Assembly (NCBI GenBank): GCA_945900965.1
Contig: CAMDKM010000013.1
Span: 33,524 to 97,523, forward strand
Reading direction: 5' to 3'
Origin: Bordetella parapertussis
Lineage (GTDB): Bacteria; Pseudomonadota; Gammaproteobacteria; Burkholderiales; JACQAP01
DNA: 64,000 nucleotides
Shown here one piece after another: positions 17,071 to 26,996 of the stretch. The notes beneath the pieces are model-generated. The model was not told the DNA's origin. It made no database searches and was given only the letters and a program-made list of their open reading frames with translations. The position numbers and the translations under genes are program-made. Numbering within the stretch: the stretch's first letter is position 1; each line of letters opens with the position of its first letter.

Positions 17071-19295
17071 TTGGTGTCGAATATCCACGATCCGTCCCAA
17101 CCTGGTTCCGGAGCTTGGCGCCGGAATAAGCCGATACGATCGATGTAGAGTTTATAAACTCCGTTTTCCGGGTCCTGCTTTAGCAGGTTGATCAACTGGA
17201 GTTCCGCCATGTCCCAATCCTGCGCCCGATAATGTTTCAAGGCCTGGCCCCACAGTTTCATGGCATCCTGTTGAGACTTGGTGATTTCCGCCACCTTGCC
17301 GATAGGCTCATAAATGGAGACGGGTTCGTCTTTTCCCTTGACCCTGACCTTGTCCAGTTCACGAAAAACGACTTCCGGCACCTGTTGCCGCGTGCTGTCG
17401 CCCACAATCATGTTCACGCCGTAATGTTTGGTGATACCTTCTATGCGGGAGGCGAGGTTTACCGCATCACCCATAACGGTATAAGCCAGCCGGATTTCAG
17501 ACCCCATGTTGCCCACGCTGACGCGCCCACTGTTGATTCCTACGCCGATTTTGATGGGTGGCCAATTGTTGGCTTTGAAGTGGGGTTGGAGCTTCTCCAG
17601 CGCGTCGTGCATTTCCAGCCCCGCCATGACTGCATTGTGCGCATGCCTCTGATCGCTCAGCGGAGCACCCCAGAAGGCCATAATGCAATCGCCCATGTAT
17701 TTGTCGATGGTTCCTCGGTGCTTGTAAATGATGCGGGTCAGCGGTGTTAGAAACTCATTCATCAGTTTCGATAAAGCCTTCGGATCCAGTCCTTCCGAAA
17801 TAGTCGTAAATCCGCGTACGTCGGTAAAAAGCACAGACACTTCACGGCTTTCGCCTTCCATGGAAAACGCCGCCGGATCCCGGCTCATTTCATCCACCAC
17901 CTCGGGCGGCGCATATTGGCCGAACAGTCCGGTTATCTGCCGTTTTGCGCGCGATTCCACAAAAAAACCATAGGACATGTTCAGCGCAAACAACATAGAT
18001 ATCATCAGCAGGCCAGACGCCAGGGGCAAAACCAGATTGCCTTCCGTCCATACCAGGACGTTGACCGCAAATACCGACAATAAGGCAACCGCGGTCAATA
18101 TAGTGGCTCGCAGGGGAGTGAGCAGCGGCAGAAGAAATGCCATACCCGTCCCGGACAGAATAAGAAGCAAGAATTCTGCCCCCATGACATAGGGCGGGCG
18201 CTGTTTGATATTTCCGTCAAGCATTCCTGCAATCAGGTTTGCATGCACTTCAACCCCGGGATATACGCTCTGGACCGGTGCCGCGCGTAAGTCGAACAAT
18301 CCCGGCGCCGTCGTGCCAATCAGGACAAACTTGTTCCTTAGATCAACAATCGGCGCCGATCCGCGAAGAACCTCGGTCGCAGATACGTATTTGAAACTGC
18401 CTTGTTTCCCCCGGTAGGGGACAAGGGCGCTCACGTCGCTGTCCACTGGAATGCGCACCGCGCCGATGTCGATCCACTCCAGCCCGGGATATTCCTTGGC
18501 CCACCGCGTTTTCTCCGGAATGCCTGGCATGACAGGCGGCAGCCCAAGTCCCAGCCTGACCATCGCCATGGACAGCGGTTCGTAATATGCTCCCTCGTAT
18601 TCGGCCAGCATGGGCACGCGCCTGGTCACGCCATCCTCGTCGGTCAAAGGGGTGAAATGTCCTGCCACCACCGCTGCGTCCTGAAAGGCCTGGAGGTTTG
18701 CGCCGTAACCGCTCCATCGGGTAACAGCGATGTTCGTGCCCTTAAACGTTCCCGGGGACAACACGGGTTTGGGCAATGCGCCAATGGCACGCCCACTTCC
18801 GTGCTGGTCCTCTGCGTTGGAAAAATAGTATCCAAGCACGACCGCGCGGTTTCTCAGCTTTTCGGCGAAAAGCCGGTCGTATTGGAGCTGGGGAGCAATA
18901 TTTTTAAGCACGGACTGGTAATGGTCGTTGGCCTTGAGTTCCCCTTCCGCCAGCCTGTTTAAAACACCAAGCCCCGAACTCTCGTCCCGTTCGGCAAACA
19001 CCACGTCGAACCCGACAATTCCGACCTGATAGTGATCGAATAACTGATCGACAAGCCGTCCGAGCTTGTTTCGCCCCCAAGGCCACCGACCCTCTGCTTC
19101 GAGACTTTGTTCGTCGATGTCGACGATAACTATCCGTGGATCTATGGTCTTCGACATCGTCAGACGCAGCCGCGCGTCGTAGACAATGTTTTCGAACCGA
19201 TCTATGAAAGGTATTTTGTATAGCTGGACGGCATGGCCGATAAATAAGACAACTATGACCAGGCCCAACGCTATGCGCGCGAGATGTTTCTTCAT
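17067..19295 (-). CDS. CHASE2-containing class III adenylate/guanylate cyclase
   Basis: 742-residue membrane sensor. One N-terminal transmembrane helix (about 8-24), an extracytoplasmic CHASE2 domain (about 30-355), then hydrophobic segments (about 372-445). The cyclase domain spans about 480-660. Metal aspartates are D492 (FTDVRGFT) and D536 (DKYMGD). K532 and the YTVMGDAVNLASR segment (D610, N613, R617) suit ATP selection and transition-state binding, so adenylate cyclase is favoured over guanylate. A C-terminal TPR-like tail (670-712) follows. The gene is coupled to the phosphodiesterase candidate. The ligand of CHASE2 is unknown. Confidence 0.92.
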   Translation of the reverse strand: MKKHLARIALGLVIVVLFIGHAVQLYKIPFIDRFENIVYDARLRLTMSKTIDPRIVIVDIDEQSLEAEGRWPWGRNKLGRLVDQLFDHYQVGIVGFDVVFAERDESSGLGVLNRLAEGELKANDHYQSVLKNIAPQLQYDRLFAEKLRNRAVVLGYYFSNAEDQHGSGRAIGALPKPVLSPGTFKGTNIAVTRWSGYGANLQAFQDAAVVAGHFTPLTDEDGVTRRVPMLAEYEGAYYEPLSMAMVRLGLGLPPVMPGIPEKTRWAKEYPGLEWIDIGAVRIPVDSDVSALVPYRGKQGSFKYVSATEVLRGSAPIVDLRNKFVLIGTTAPGLFDLRAAPVQSVYPGVEVHANLIAGMLDGNIKQRPPYVMGAEFLLLILSGTGMAFLLPLLTPLRATILTAVALLSVFAVNVLVWTEGNLVLPLASGLLMISMLFALNMSYGFFVESRAKRQITGLFGQYAPPEVVDEMSRDPAAFSMEGESREVSVLFTDVRGFTTISEGLDPKALSKLMNEFLTPLTRIIYKHRGTIDKYMGDCIMAFWGAPLSDQRHAHNAVMAGLEMHDALEKLQPHFKANNWPPIKIGVGINSGRVSVGNMGSEIRLAYTVMGDAVNLASRIEGITKHYGVNMIVGDSTRQQVPEVVFRELDKVRVKGKDEPVSIYEPIGKVAEITKSQQDAMKLWGQALKHYRAQDWDMAELQLINLLKQDPENGVYKLYIDRIGLFRRQAPEPGWDGSWIFDTK

Positions 19296-19375
19296 CGCAA
19301 CTCCGATCCGTGGCCACGCGGTTCGCGCGGCACCATTAATCAGCCGGCATTGGGCTCAAGCAGATCGCTCGGCGA

Positions 19376-20164
19376 TCAGGGTTTGACGAAAAACTCCATT
19401 TTTACCCCCGCAAGTTCGATCACGTCGTGATCGTGGAGGGCACGCGCCTGAGCATCCAGTGCCTTACCGTTAACGACCGGGAAATTGGCACCTTCGACGT
19501 GGGTGATAAAGTAACCTTGCGGTCGTTTGGCAATTACTGCCACCTGCACCCCTGGTTTTCCCAGGGTTGTCAGTGTTTTCGTGAGCGGCAACTCTTTGCC
19601 CGCGTTGGGGCCAGACAGAACCTGGATCGTTCCACCTGCATGGACCGCCGCCGCAGACGGGGGCGCCATATTCGGAGAGGTTGCTGAAAGGACTGCTTCC
19701 GCAGCCTTGGCCATCACCGCGCCAGATGAGGTCTCTCCCATTCCGGGTGGCGGGGGCATCATGTTGGTCTGAGTGGTCTGCGCGTCGGGCAATTTGACTT
19801 CGGGCTTTTTCGGCGCTGACGCAGGGGCCCGAAGCACCATGGTCTTTTCGAAGTCCGCCTGGCTCATATTGGCGTTTGCTTCGTTTACATATTTGAGTTT
19901 GTACTTGCCAATTTCGACTACATCGCTGTTCTGGAGAAAATGCTTTTTGACCGGCTGCCCGTTCACCAACGTGCCATTGGTGCTCCCCAAATCCTCCAGA
20001 AAAGAGTCATTCAGAATGGTCATGACGATGGCGTGCTCTCCGCTCACCGCCAGATTGTCGATCTGGATGTCATTGTGGGGCTTGCGGCCGATGGTCGTGC
20101 GCTCCTTGTTGAGCGCAATTTCTTTGATGATTTGACCATCCAGACTAAGTATCAACTTCGCCAT
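19376..20164 (-). CDS. Double FHA-domain protein
   Basis: 262 residues, no membrane segment. FHA domain 1 at about 5-95 has the full phosphothreonine-binding set: G26-R27, S41 and H44 (SGEH), and STNGTLVNG. A Pro/Ala-rich linker (about 110-170) leads to a second, more divergent FHA domain at about 175-260 (NFPVVNGKAL, HDHDVIELAG) that lacks the GR and SxxH residues and may not bind phosphopeptide. Placed 12 nt after the PP2C gene. Likely adaptor for proteins phosphorylated by the neighbouring kinase. Start at ATG 20164 with GAGG 8 nt upstream. Confidence 0.9.
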   Translation of the reverse strand: MAKLILSLDGQIIKEIALNKERTTIGRKPHNDIQIDNLAVSGEHAIVMTILNDSFLEDLGSTNGTLVNGQPVKKHFLQNSDVVEIGKYKLKYVNEANANMSQADFEKTMVLRAPASAPKKPEVKLPDAQTTQTNMMPPPPGMGETSSGAVMAKAAEAVLSATSPNMAPPSAAAVHAGGTIQVLSGPNAGKELPLTKTLTTLGKPGVQVAVIAKRPQGYFITHVEGANFPVVNGKALDAQARALHDHDVIELAGVKMEFFVKP

Positions 20165-20176
20165 ATCAGCTTCCTC

Positions 20177-21001
20177 TTATTTGAGCCACGAAAAGAGTTT
20201 CCCGAACCACTCTTTCCTGGCTGGAAACTCCTTCTTGATCTTGATCAGCACCACCGAGACATTATCGCGCCCGCCATTGTCATTTGCCATCTGTACAAGT
20301 TGCTCGGCAGCGAGTTTGGGATTGGCGGCCAGTGACTCTAAGGTCAACTCGATATCGCCATCTTCGACCATGTCATTTAGGCCATCGGAACAAATCAGAA
20401 ACACGTCGCCTTCCGAAACCGGGTACGTATGGATCTCGGCTTCTACATGAGGTTCGATGCCGAGTGCACGCGTCACCAGGTTCTTGTTTTGCGAGCGCCT
20501 CGCCGCCTCTTTGGTCAACATCCCGCTGTCAATCTGTTCCTGCAACAATGAGTGGTCTCGGGTGACCTGTTCCAGCCGTTTGTCGCGATAACGGTAACAG
20601 CGGGAGTCACCGATGTGCGCGAGGGTTATCTGGTTGTTGCAAAGCAACGCTGCCACCAGCGTTGTTCCCATGCCAGCATACTGTGGCTGACTGTTGGCCG
20701 ACTGATATATCGACGTATTGGCTTTGCCGATTATGTCCCTGAGCAGGCGCGCTGCCATCAAGGTACCGGTACCCGCATCCAACTCGTGTGCCGGATATTT
20801 GAACAAGGCCTCGCGGGTTTCAGTGGCGATCAACGCCGTGGCAATGCCACTGGCTACCTCGCCTGCATTGTATCCACCCATTCCATCGGCCAGCACCGCG
20901 AGTCCAATATCGGCATCAGTGGCAATGCTGTCCTCATTATGCGAACGCACCATTCCGGTGTGCGTCGCTTTAATCATTTCAATTGCCTCGGCGAGACTCA
21001 T
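20177..21001 (-). CDS. PP2C-family Ser/Thr protein phosphatase
   Basis: 274-residue cytoplasmic PP2C (PPM) phosphatase of the Stp/PrpC type. Conserved blocks are RSHNED (19-24), ADGMGGY with metal ligand D39, GMGTTLVAAL, HIGDSRCYRY, CSDGLNDMV and GGRDNVSVVL, giving all metal-binding aspartates. It should remove phosphates placed by the upstream CHASE2 kinase; the two genes are 13 nt apart. The start at ATG 21001 was chosen because the longer frame (to 21052) runs into the kinase gene and the family begins near this Met. Confidence 0.93.
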   Translation of the reverse strand: MSLAEAIEMIKATHTGMVRSHNEDSIATDADIGLAVLADGMGGYNAGEVASGIATALIATETREALFKYPAHELDAGTGTLMAARLLRDIIGKANTSIYQSANSQPQYAGMGTTLVAALLCNNQITLAHIGDSRCYRYRDKRLEQVTRDHSLLQEQIDSGMLTKEAARRSQNKNLVTRALGIEPHVEAEIHTYPVSEGDVFLICSDGLNDMVEDGDIELTLESLAANPKLAAEQLVQMANDNGGRDNVSVVLIKIKKEFPARKEWFGKLFSWLK

Positions 21002-21014
21002 ATGACGGTTCGGC

Positions 21015-23564
21015 TTAAAGTGAAAAATCGACAGCTTCGAGCTGTACGCCACACTGGCGAATGGCCTGCGCCATTTCTTCTCCCGTCCGGTAACGATGCG
21101 TCAATTCTTTTGCGAGCGACCTGTTGATGACACTTACCACGCTTTCCGGAATCGCCGGAAGCACGCTCAGAATGTCGATCGGCGGTTCATTGGCTATTTT
21201 GAACATCAGTTGCGTCATCGATTCGCCCTTGAACGGCAAACTACCGCAAGCAAGCTGATAAAGGGTGACTCCTAGAGAAAACAAATCCGACTGCCCTTCG
21301 ATTTTCTGACCGGCCAGTTGCTCGGGGGACATATAGGACGGGGTACCCAGCACCATGCCGGTTTTGGTTCTTGATGAGTCCGTGATACGGGCAATGCCGA
21401 AGTCCGTAACCTTTACCGAGTCCGAATCCATGTCGTACATGATGTTCGCGGGCTTGATATCCCTGTGGACCACGTTTTGCCGATGGGCGTAATCAAGGGC
21501 ATCGGCCACTCGCGCAACAATCGACAAAACCTTCGACAGCGGAAGCAGGGCACCGGCCTTGGTTTGCGGCACCAGATCCTTGCCTTTCAGAAATTCCATT
21601 GCGATATAAGCCAGATCGTGTTCCTCGCCGGCATCGTAGATGGTAACGATATTCGGGTGGTTCAGGCGTCCGGCCGTTTCGGCCTCACGGAAAAACCGCT
21701 GTTTGACCTCTTCGAGTTCGTCGGCCTCGAACTCCTGGGACAAGGCCATGGTTTTTATCGCAACCACGCGTCCTATCTTGGGATCCTTGCCCAGATAGAC
21801 GACGCCCATCGCGCCCTTACCCAATTCTTTTTCAACCTGATAACGGCCTAGCATTGGCTTCTCGACCTGACCACCCTCCAATACCAGCGTACTGGCATTG
21901 GTACGACCCGACCCGCCACCCAACATGACGGTTTCAGACATCTGCTTCGCGCGACCGAGCTTTTGCTCCAGGTCCCGGAATTTCGGGTTAAATGTGCCCA
22001 TGTACTCATAAACGGCCTGCGCTTTATTGAATTGGCGCTTGCGCTCGAAATCAAGCGCCAGGTTGTACATGTTGTCCATGAGCGTATCGTCGAGCGGCAC
22101 TTTCTTGAATTTGTCGAATGCCATGTCCAACTGGCCCTGCCCTTGAAAGGCCAGTCCCAGCATGCGATTCGATTCGGCCGAGTCCAAATCCGACCTGGCC
22201 TTGCCGCGTTCGGTGACCAGGAAACGCTTGGTGGTCAGCAATACATGCCCCACCAACAGCAACACCGCCGAGGACATGAGCTGAATCCACATCAGCTTGG
22301 ATGCCATCAGGCCAAAATGTGTGGACAACAAAATTACCAGCACTCCGAGGCTCACCGCAAACCCCATGCCGGCCTTCAGCTGCGGCAACAGCAAAATCAG
22401 GTACAGGGCGACGACCAGAAAGGCCAGTTTTTCCACCCAAACACCCCAGGTCGGCGCGATGAAAAAATCTTCTTCAAGAATACTGGAAACCGAATGCGCA
22501 AGAGTCACCACAGGAGGCATGGCCGGGGAAATCGGGGTCACCTGGTATGTCCCGACTCCGGCCGCGGTCGCGCCGATGAGGACAATTTTGTCCCGATATT
22601 TATCGGCTGGAATCTTGTCGGAAATGACGTCGTAAAAAGAATCCAGCGGAAAGGCAGGGCGCCCCTCAAAATCCCGATAGAAATAACTGTACATCTGAAG
22701 ATAGGGGTCGGTGCGAATGCTCAAGTTCCCCAATTGCACCCCTTCGCCCAAGCGCAGTTCAATATCGCCTGCGCCGAGATTCAAGCTGGCGGCCGCCAGC
22801 CGCATCGACAGGGAGGGGAAATACTGATCGTAGTACCTGACCACCAGCGGCTCGGTGCGCGTGCTCCCGTCCGCGGCGTCTGGCAGCGCGTTCAAGTGCC
22901 CGATGCCCGCCGCCCCGGACGCAATGTCAGCCAACGGCACAGCGGCCTGCATCGTCGGCACCGGAAAGATGTTATTGCCAGCCGCTCCAACCCGATCGAC
23001 AACCTTGGTAATTTGGTTCTTCGCCACATAGTCCGGCAAGGGCTGATCCGGATTGCCGCGGGGCTCGCCGAGGACAAATAGCATGGGGAGCGACACATTG
23101 CCCGCTGCCTGGATGGACGCGGCAAGCTTGCGATCGCTGTTGAGCGCCTCATCCGCCTCGGCGATTACTGCAGCAAAACTTTCCAACGCCGGTTGCTGGC
23201 TTGCCGGCAAAGCATGAAACATTTCGCCAAGTTTCTCGATGTAGGCCAGGCCGGGATCGATTTGCGGTTCAAAGAAAAAAGAGGTGTAACCGATAGCCTT
23301 GACGCCCGCCTGTTTGAGTTTTTCTATCATTTGGGCGTGCACTTCTCGCGACCACGGCCAGCGGCCGATGTTCGCCACGCTTTGATCGTCGATGGCGATC
23401 ACTGCGACCCGCGAGGACGGCGTGCGACTGGAGGCCTGGACGCCAAGGTCGTAGGCCTTGCGCTCCAGGCTTTGAACCATATCGCTGCCCAACGTCAAAA
23501 ATAGCGCCAAGGCCACGATCAGCCCGAGGAACCAGTCGGCCTTCCAAAAGGCCGTTTTGTTCAT
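21015..23564 (-). CDS. CHASE2-domain transmembrane Ser/Thr protein kinase
   Basis: 849 residues. N-terminal transmembrane helix (about 10-28), periplasmic CHASE2 domain (about 35-370), a hydrophobic region (about 385-455), a TPR-like helical stretch (about 480-545) and a C-terminal Hanks kinase domain (571-835). Kinase residues: LGKGAMGVVYLG, ATP lysine K604 in VAIK, HRDIKPAN from H700, DFG at 721-723, SPEQ. CHASE2 resembles that of the adenylate cyclase four genes downstream, so the two may read related signals. First gene of the signalling cluster; the 220-nt AT-rich upstream gap should carry its promoter. Confidence 0.93.
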   Translation of the reverse strand: MNKTAFWKADWFLGLIVALALFLTLGSDMVQSLERKAYDLGVQASSRTPSSRVAVIAIDDQSVANIGRWPWSREVHAQMIEKLKQAGVKAIGYTSFFFEPQIDPGLAYIEKLGEMFHALPASQQPALESFAAVIAEADEALNSDRKLAASIQAAGNVSLPMLFVLGEPRGNPDQPLPDYVAKNQITKVVDRVGAAGNNIFPVPTMQAAVPLADIASGAAGIGHLNALPDAADGSTRTEPLVVRYYDQYFPSLSMRLAAASLNLGAGDIELRLGEGVQLGNLSIRTDPYLQMYSYFYRDFEGRPAFPLDSFYDVISDKIPADKYRDKIVLIGATAAGVGTYQVTPISPAMPPVVTLAHSVSSILEEDFFIAPTWGVWVEKLAFLVVALYLILLLPQLKAGMGFAVSLGVLVILLSTHFGLMASKLMWIQLMSSAVLLLVGHVLLTTKRFLVTERGKARSDLDSAESNRMLGLAFQGQGQLDMAFDKFKKVPLDDTLMDNMYNLALDFERKRQFNKAQAVYEYMGTFNPKFRDLEQKLGRAKQMSETVMLGGGSGRTNASTLVLEGGQVEKPMLGRYQVEKELGKGAMGVVYLGKDPKIGRVVAIKTMALSQEFEADELEEVKQRFFREAETAGRLNHPNIVTIYDAGEEHDLAYIAMEFLKGKDLVPQTKAGALLPLSKVLSIVARVADALDYAHRQNVVHRDIKPANIMYDMDSDSVKVTDFGIARITDSSRTKTGMVLGTPSYMSPEQLAGQKIEGQSDLFSLGVTLYQLACGSLPFKGESMTQLMFKIANEPPIDILSVLPAIPESVVSVINRSLAKELTHRYRTGEEMAQAIRQCGVQLEAVDFSL

Positions 23565-23783
23565 CCCACGTACCCCACTAGAATGCTCGAAGGCTTTGAT
23601 TTCTTGTTGGTTAAAGGGAAACTTCTAGAGATTGTACGATAATTCGGTCAAAAGTATATGATTTTTTTGAAAGTGTCCCTGGAATATGGGCGGATTCTCG
23701 CGCTTATACCCCGGGGAGCACGACGCCTTTGACCTCCCCCTTCCGCAGCGAATAGCGGACAGCCAAAATAACCGCGATGGGGC

Positions 23784-24167
23784 CTACCCCAGCCAGATCA
23801 GCAACCAAACCACAACAGCATTGACGAGAGCCGCCATAACGGCGGCACTTCCCATATCTTTGGCGCGCTTGGCAAGCCAGTGATTTTCGAGCGAGACACG
23901 GTCAACTGTTGCTTCTACAGCCGAATTCACCAATTCGACGATGAGAATCAACATGACCGAACCAATCATCAGCGCCTTTCCGGTGCCGGACACCGGGGAC
24001 CATAATGCAAGCGGGATCAACACCACGGCCAGCCAGACTTCCTGGCGGAAGGCATCTTCATTCCGGTATGCCTCGCGAAATCCATAAAAGGAGTAAAACA
24101 TTGCGTTCCAGATCCGGCGAAAGCCTGTTTTGCCTTTGTGCGGACTTTCTATTTTTCCATTATCCAT
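23784..24167 (-). CDS. dgkA: Diacylglycerol kinase (prokaryotic integral-membrane type)
   Basis: 127-residue trimeric inner-membrane enzyme that recycles diacylglycerol to phosphatidic acid. Typical DgkA features are the amphipathic start GFRRIWNAMFYSFYGFREAYRNEDAFRQE, split here as in E. coli, then LIVELVNSAVEATVDRVS with the catalytic Glu and Asn, and three membrane helices. The start overlaps the end of gcvPB by 19 nt, so it is the last gene of the gcv operon. Its link to glycine metabolism looks positional only. Confidence 0.9.
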   Translation of the reverse strand: MDNGKIESPHKGKTGFRRIWNAMFYSFYGFREAYRNEDAFRQEVWLAVVLIPLALWSPVSGTGKALMIGSVMLILIVELVNSAVEATVDRVSLENHWLAKRAKDMGSAAVMAALVNAVVVWLLIWLG

Positions 24168-25597
24168 CGCAGATTCAGTTCCCTGGCTGCCTTGACGTCA
24201 TCAAGGCGCTTCACAACGGTTGAATGCGGAGCGCCCTTGACAAGCGCCGGATTCGCGTAAGCTTCGGCGACGATTTCGCTCAAGGCCGTAACAAATGCGT
24301 CCAGCGTTTCCCGGGATTCCGTCTCGGTAGGCTCGATCAACAAACATTCCGGCACCATCAGCGGAAAATACGTGGTTGGCGCGTGGAAGCCCTTGTCCAG
24401 CAGCCGTTTGGCAACGTCCATCGCGCTCACACCTGTGTGGTCCTTGAGTTTTTTCAGTGTGACCAGGAATTCATGGCTGGCACGACGGTTGGGAAACGCC
24501 AGGTCAAAACCTGCGCGCTGGAGTTTCACCATCAAATAATTGGCGTTCAAGGTGGCAAATTCGGCCACCCTGCGCATGCCTTCGCGCCCCAGCATGCGGG
24601 CATACACCAGCGCACGCAACAACACGCCGGCATTGCCCGCAAAGGCCGACAGTCGGCCAATCGATTCCGGGCAATCGCGTTCTTCCAGCAATCGATATTC
24701 TTCCTCCTGGCGCACCACCATCGGCACCGGTAAAAATGGCACCAGTCGGGGCGCCACTCCCACCGGCCCTGCGCCCGGTCCGCCACCTCCGTGGGGTGTC
24801 GCAAAGGTCTTGTGAAGATTCATGTGAATGACGTCGAACCCCATATCGCCGGGTTTGACCACGCCGAGAATCGCGTTAAGGTTGGCGCCGTCGTAGTACA
24901 GCAGCCCTCCGGCCTGATGAATAATTTGCCGAATGGTCTCGATACTGCGCTCGAACACGCCCAGCGTGGATGGATTGGTCAACATCAACCCCGCAGTGCG
25001 CTCGCTGACGGCCGCCGCCAGGGCATCCAGCACCACGTTGCCGTTCCCATCGGTAGGTACTTCCTTGACTTCATATCCACACATGCTGGCCGTGGCGGGA
25101 TTGGTCCCATGCGCCGCGTCGGGTATGATAATTTCCCGTCTGGCAGTATCGCCGCGCTTGCGATGATATGCGGCGATCATCGCCACGCCGGCGAACTCTC
25201 CCTGGGCGCCCGCCATGGGAGCCAGGCTCACGGCAGCCATCCCGGTCACTTCACGCAATATTTCCTGAAGTTCGAACATGCAAGCCAGAAAGCCTTGTCC
25301 GGTGTGTTCCGGCGCTAACGGATGACGCAGCAGGAACTCCGGCAGCATCGCCAGTTCATTGCAGATCCGCGGGTTGTATTTCATTGTGCAGGAACCCAGC
25401 GGATAAAAATGCGTGTCGATGGAAAAGTTTCGTTGCGACAGCCGGGTGTAATGGCGAACCGCGTCCAGTTCCGAAATTTCCGGAAGGTTTGGCGGTAAGT
25501 CGCGTAACAACGAGGCGGGCAAATCCGTCGCTTCCACGGGCGGAAATTGCGCGCAGGCGCGCCGGCCAGGACGCGACAGCTCGAAGACCAGCGGCAT
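24149..25597 (-). CDS. gcvPB: Glycine dehydrogenase (decarboxylating) subunit 2
   Basis: PLP-bearing half of the split P protein of the glycine cleavage system, which decarboxylates glycine and passes aminomethyl to lipoyl-GcvH. The PLP lysine lies in MNLHKTFATPHGGGGPG. 482 residues from ATG 25597, chosen for AAGGAG 6 nt upstream; an in-frame start at 25633 has none. The order gcvT-gcvH-gcvPA-gcvPB is a complete split-type system, unlike the single-chain GcvP of E. coli. Confidence 0.94.
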   Translation of the reverse strand: MPLVFELSRPGRRACAQFPPVEATDLPASLLRDLPPNLPEISELDAVRHYTRLSQRNFSIDTHFYPLGSCTMKYNPRICNELAMLPEFLLRHPLAPEHTGQGFLACMFELQEILREVTGMAAVSLAPMAGAQGEFAGVAMIAAYHRKRGDTARREIIIPDAAHGTNPATASMCGYEVKEVPTDGNGNVVLDALAAAVSERTAGLMLTNPSTLGVFERSIETIRQIIHQAGGLLYYDGANLNAILGVVKPGDMGFDVIHMNLHKTFATPHGGGGPGAGPVGVAPRLVPFLPVPMVVRQEEEYRLLEERDCPESIGRLSAFAGNAGVLLRALVYARMLGREGMRRVAEFATLNANYLMVKLQRAGFDLAFPNRRASHEFLVTLKKLKDHTGVSAMDVAKRLLDKGFHAPTTYFPLMVPECLLIEPTETESRETLDAFVTALSEIVAEAYANPALVKGAPHSTVVKRLDDVKAARELNLRWIMEK

Positions 25598-25633
25598 GTT
25601 GCTCTCCTTGGTTGTACGAGCGATAAGTGTCAT

Positions 25634-26989
25634 TCAATGTTTCAAGGCAAGTGCAAAAGCCTCACTACAGGTCTGCAAATCCTCCGCGGTTTTGGTCTCC
25701 GTCGCGCAGACCAGCAAGGCATTGCCCAATTCTGGATAGTCCGAAGAAAGGTCGTATCCACCCAGAATGCTTTGTTCACGCATGCTTTCCAGTGCATCTG
25801 GCACTGCATGCGGCAGGCGCACGGCCGCTTCGTGGAAGACCGGCGCGTTAAAAACGCGCTCGATTCCGGAAATATTGTGCAGACACTCTAGTAATGAACT
25901 CAGGTTTGCATGACATCGGGTTGCAACGTTTCTCAGTCCCTGGGGACCGAGCATCGCCAGATAAATAGTCGCGGCAGTCACCGCCAAACCCTGGTTGGTA
26001 CAAATATTCGACGTTGCCCTGGAGCGCCGAATATGCTGCTCGCGGGCCTGCAAGGTAAGCGTGAAGCCACGCCTGCCTTCCGTATCGACCGTGGCGCCGA
26101 CAATTCGGCCCGGCATCTGCCTGACCAGCGCTTGTTTGCAAGCCATGAAGCCAAAGTACGGGCCACCGTTGGCGAGGGGTACGCCCAAAGGCTGACCTTC
26201 ACCCACAGCAATGTCCGCCCCATTGCTTCCCCATTGGCCTGGCGGCTTCAACAGCCCAAGCGCTGTTGGATTGACACAGCCGATTGCCAAGGCGCCGCGG
26301 GAATGGGCCCAATCCACGAGGGGATTCACGTCTTCCAGATTGCCGAAATAATTGGGCTGGGGAATGACCAGTGCGGCAAACTTATCCTTGCCCTCACGTT
26401 CCAGCCACTGCATATCCACTCGGCCGCTATCCAGCGAAAAATCGATTTCCTTTACGCCGATCTGCTGATGCGACACGATGCTTTTCACTACCTTTCGGTA
26501 GCGCGGATGGACACTTCGGGGCATGAGCACGATGCGCGCGTCCTTGTGGGCACGGACGGCCATGAGTACCGCATCCGCCAACGCCGACGCCCCGTCGTAA
26601 AGACTTGCGTTGGCCACGTCCAGCGCAAGGAGCGAAGTTATCATGCTCTGAAATTCGTAGAGCAACTGCAATGTGCCTTGACTGGCCTCGGCTTGATAAG
26701 GCGTGTACGCGGAATAAAATTCTCCGCGGGTGGCAATTTGCCAAACTGCCGAGGGAATATGATGTTCGTAGGCGCCGGCGCCGATGAAATTCAAGTACAA
26801 GGGGTCGCGACGGGCTCGCTCGCGCATCAGGCGCCCCACAGCCATTTCGCCGATACCGGCCGGCACGGCTGCCATGACGCTGCTTTTTAGCGTGCTCGGG
26901 ATTTCATCGAAAAGGGTTTCCAGATCCGGCACGCCAATTTCGCGGCACATGGCGCGAATATCGTCTTGCGTGTGCGGGATGAAAGGCAT
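25634..26989 (-). CDS. gcvPA: Glycine dehydrogenase (decarboxylating) subunit 1
   Basis: Non-PLP-lysine half of the split glycine dehydrogenase, 451 residues, which pairs with GcvPB to build the active site. N-terminus [19 protein letters not shown] is typical of subunit 1; the middle has [18 protein letters not shown] and a GRPLGVPL-like glycine-rich region. The ATG at 26989 starts 7 nt after the gcvH stop; the frame upstream overlaps gcvH and is less likely. No clear ribosome site, so translational coupling to gcvH is probable. Confidence 0.94.
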   Translation of the reverse strand: MPFIPHTQDDIRAMCREIGVPDLETLFDEIPSTLKSSVMAAVPAGIGEMAVGRLMRERARRDPLYLNFIGAGAYEHHIPSAVWQIATRGEFYSAYTPYQAEASQGTLQLLYEFQSMITSLLALDVANASLYDGASALADAVLMAVRAHKDARIVLMPRSVHPRYRKVVKSIVSHQQIGVKEIDFSLDSGRVDMQWLEREGKDKFAALVIPQPNYFGNLEDVNPLVDWAHSRGALAIGCVNPTALGLLKPPGQWGSNGADIAVGEGQPLGVPLANGGPYFGFMACKQALVRQMPGRIVGATVDTEGRRGFTLTLQAREQHIRRSRATSNICTNQGLAVTAATIYLAMLGPQGLRNVATRCHANLSSLLECLHNISGIERVFNAPVFHEAAVRLPHAVPDALESMREQSILGGYDLSSDYPELGNALLVCATETKTAEDLQTCSEAFALALKH

Positions 26990-26996
26990 GCTGTAG

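Noticed and set aside
21963..23081. 372-aa open frame antisense to the CHASE2 kinase
   Set aside because: Covered by a kinase gene with full domain support; no domain, signal or start site.
23565..23783. Candidate promoter TTGACC...TACAAT upstream of the CHASE2 kinase
   Set aside because: On the minus strand the two boxes are only about 9 nt apart, too close for sigma-70; the promoter is probably in this gap but I cannot place it.
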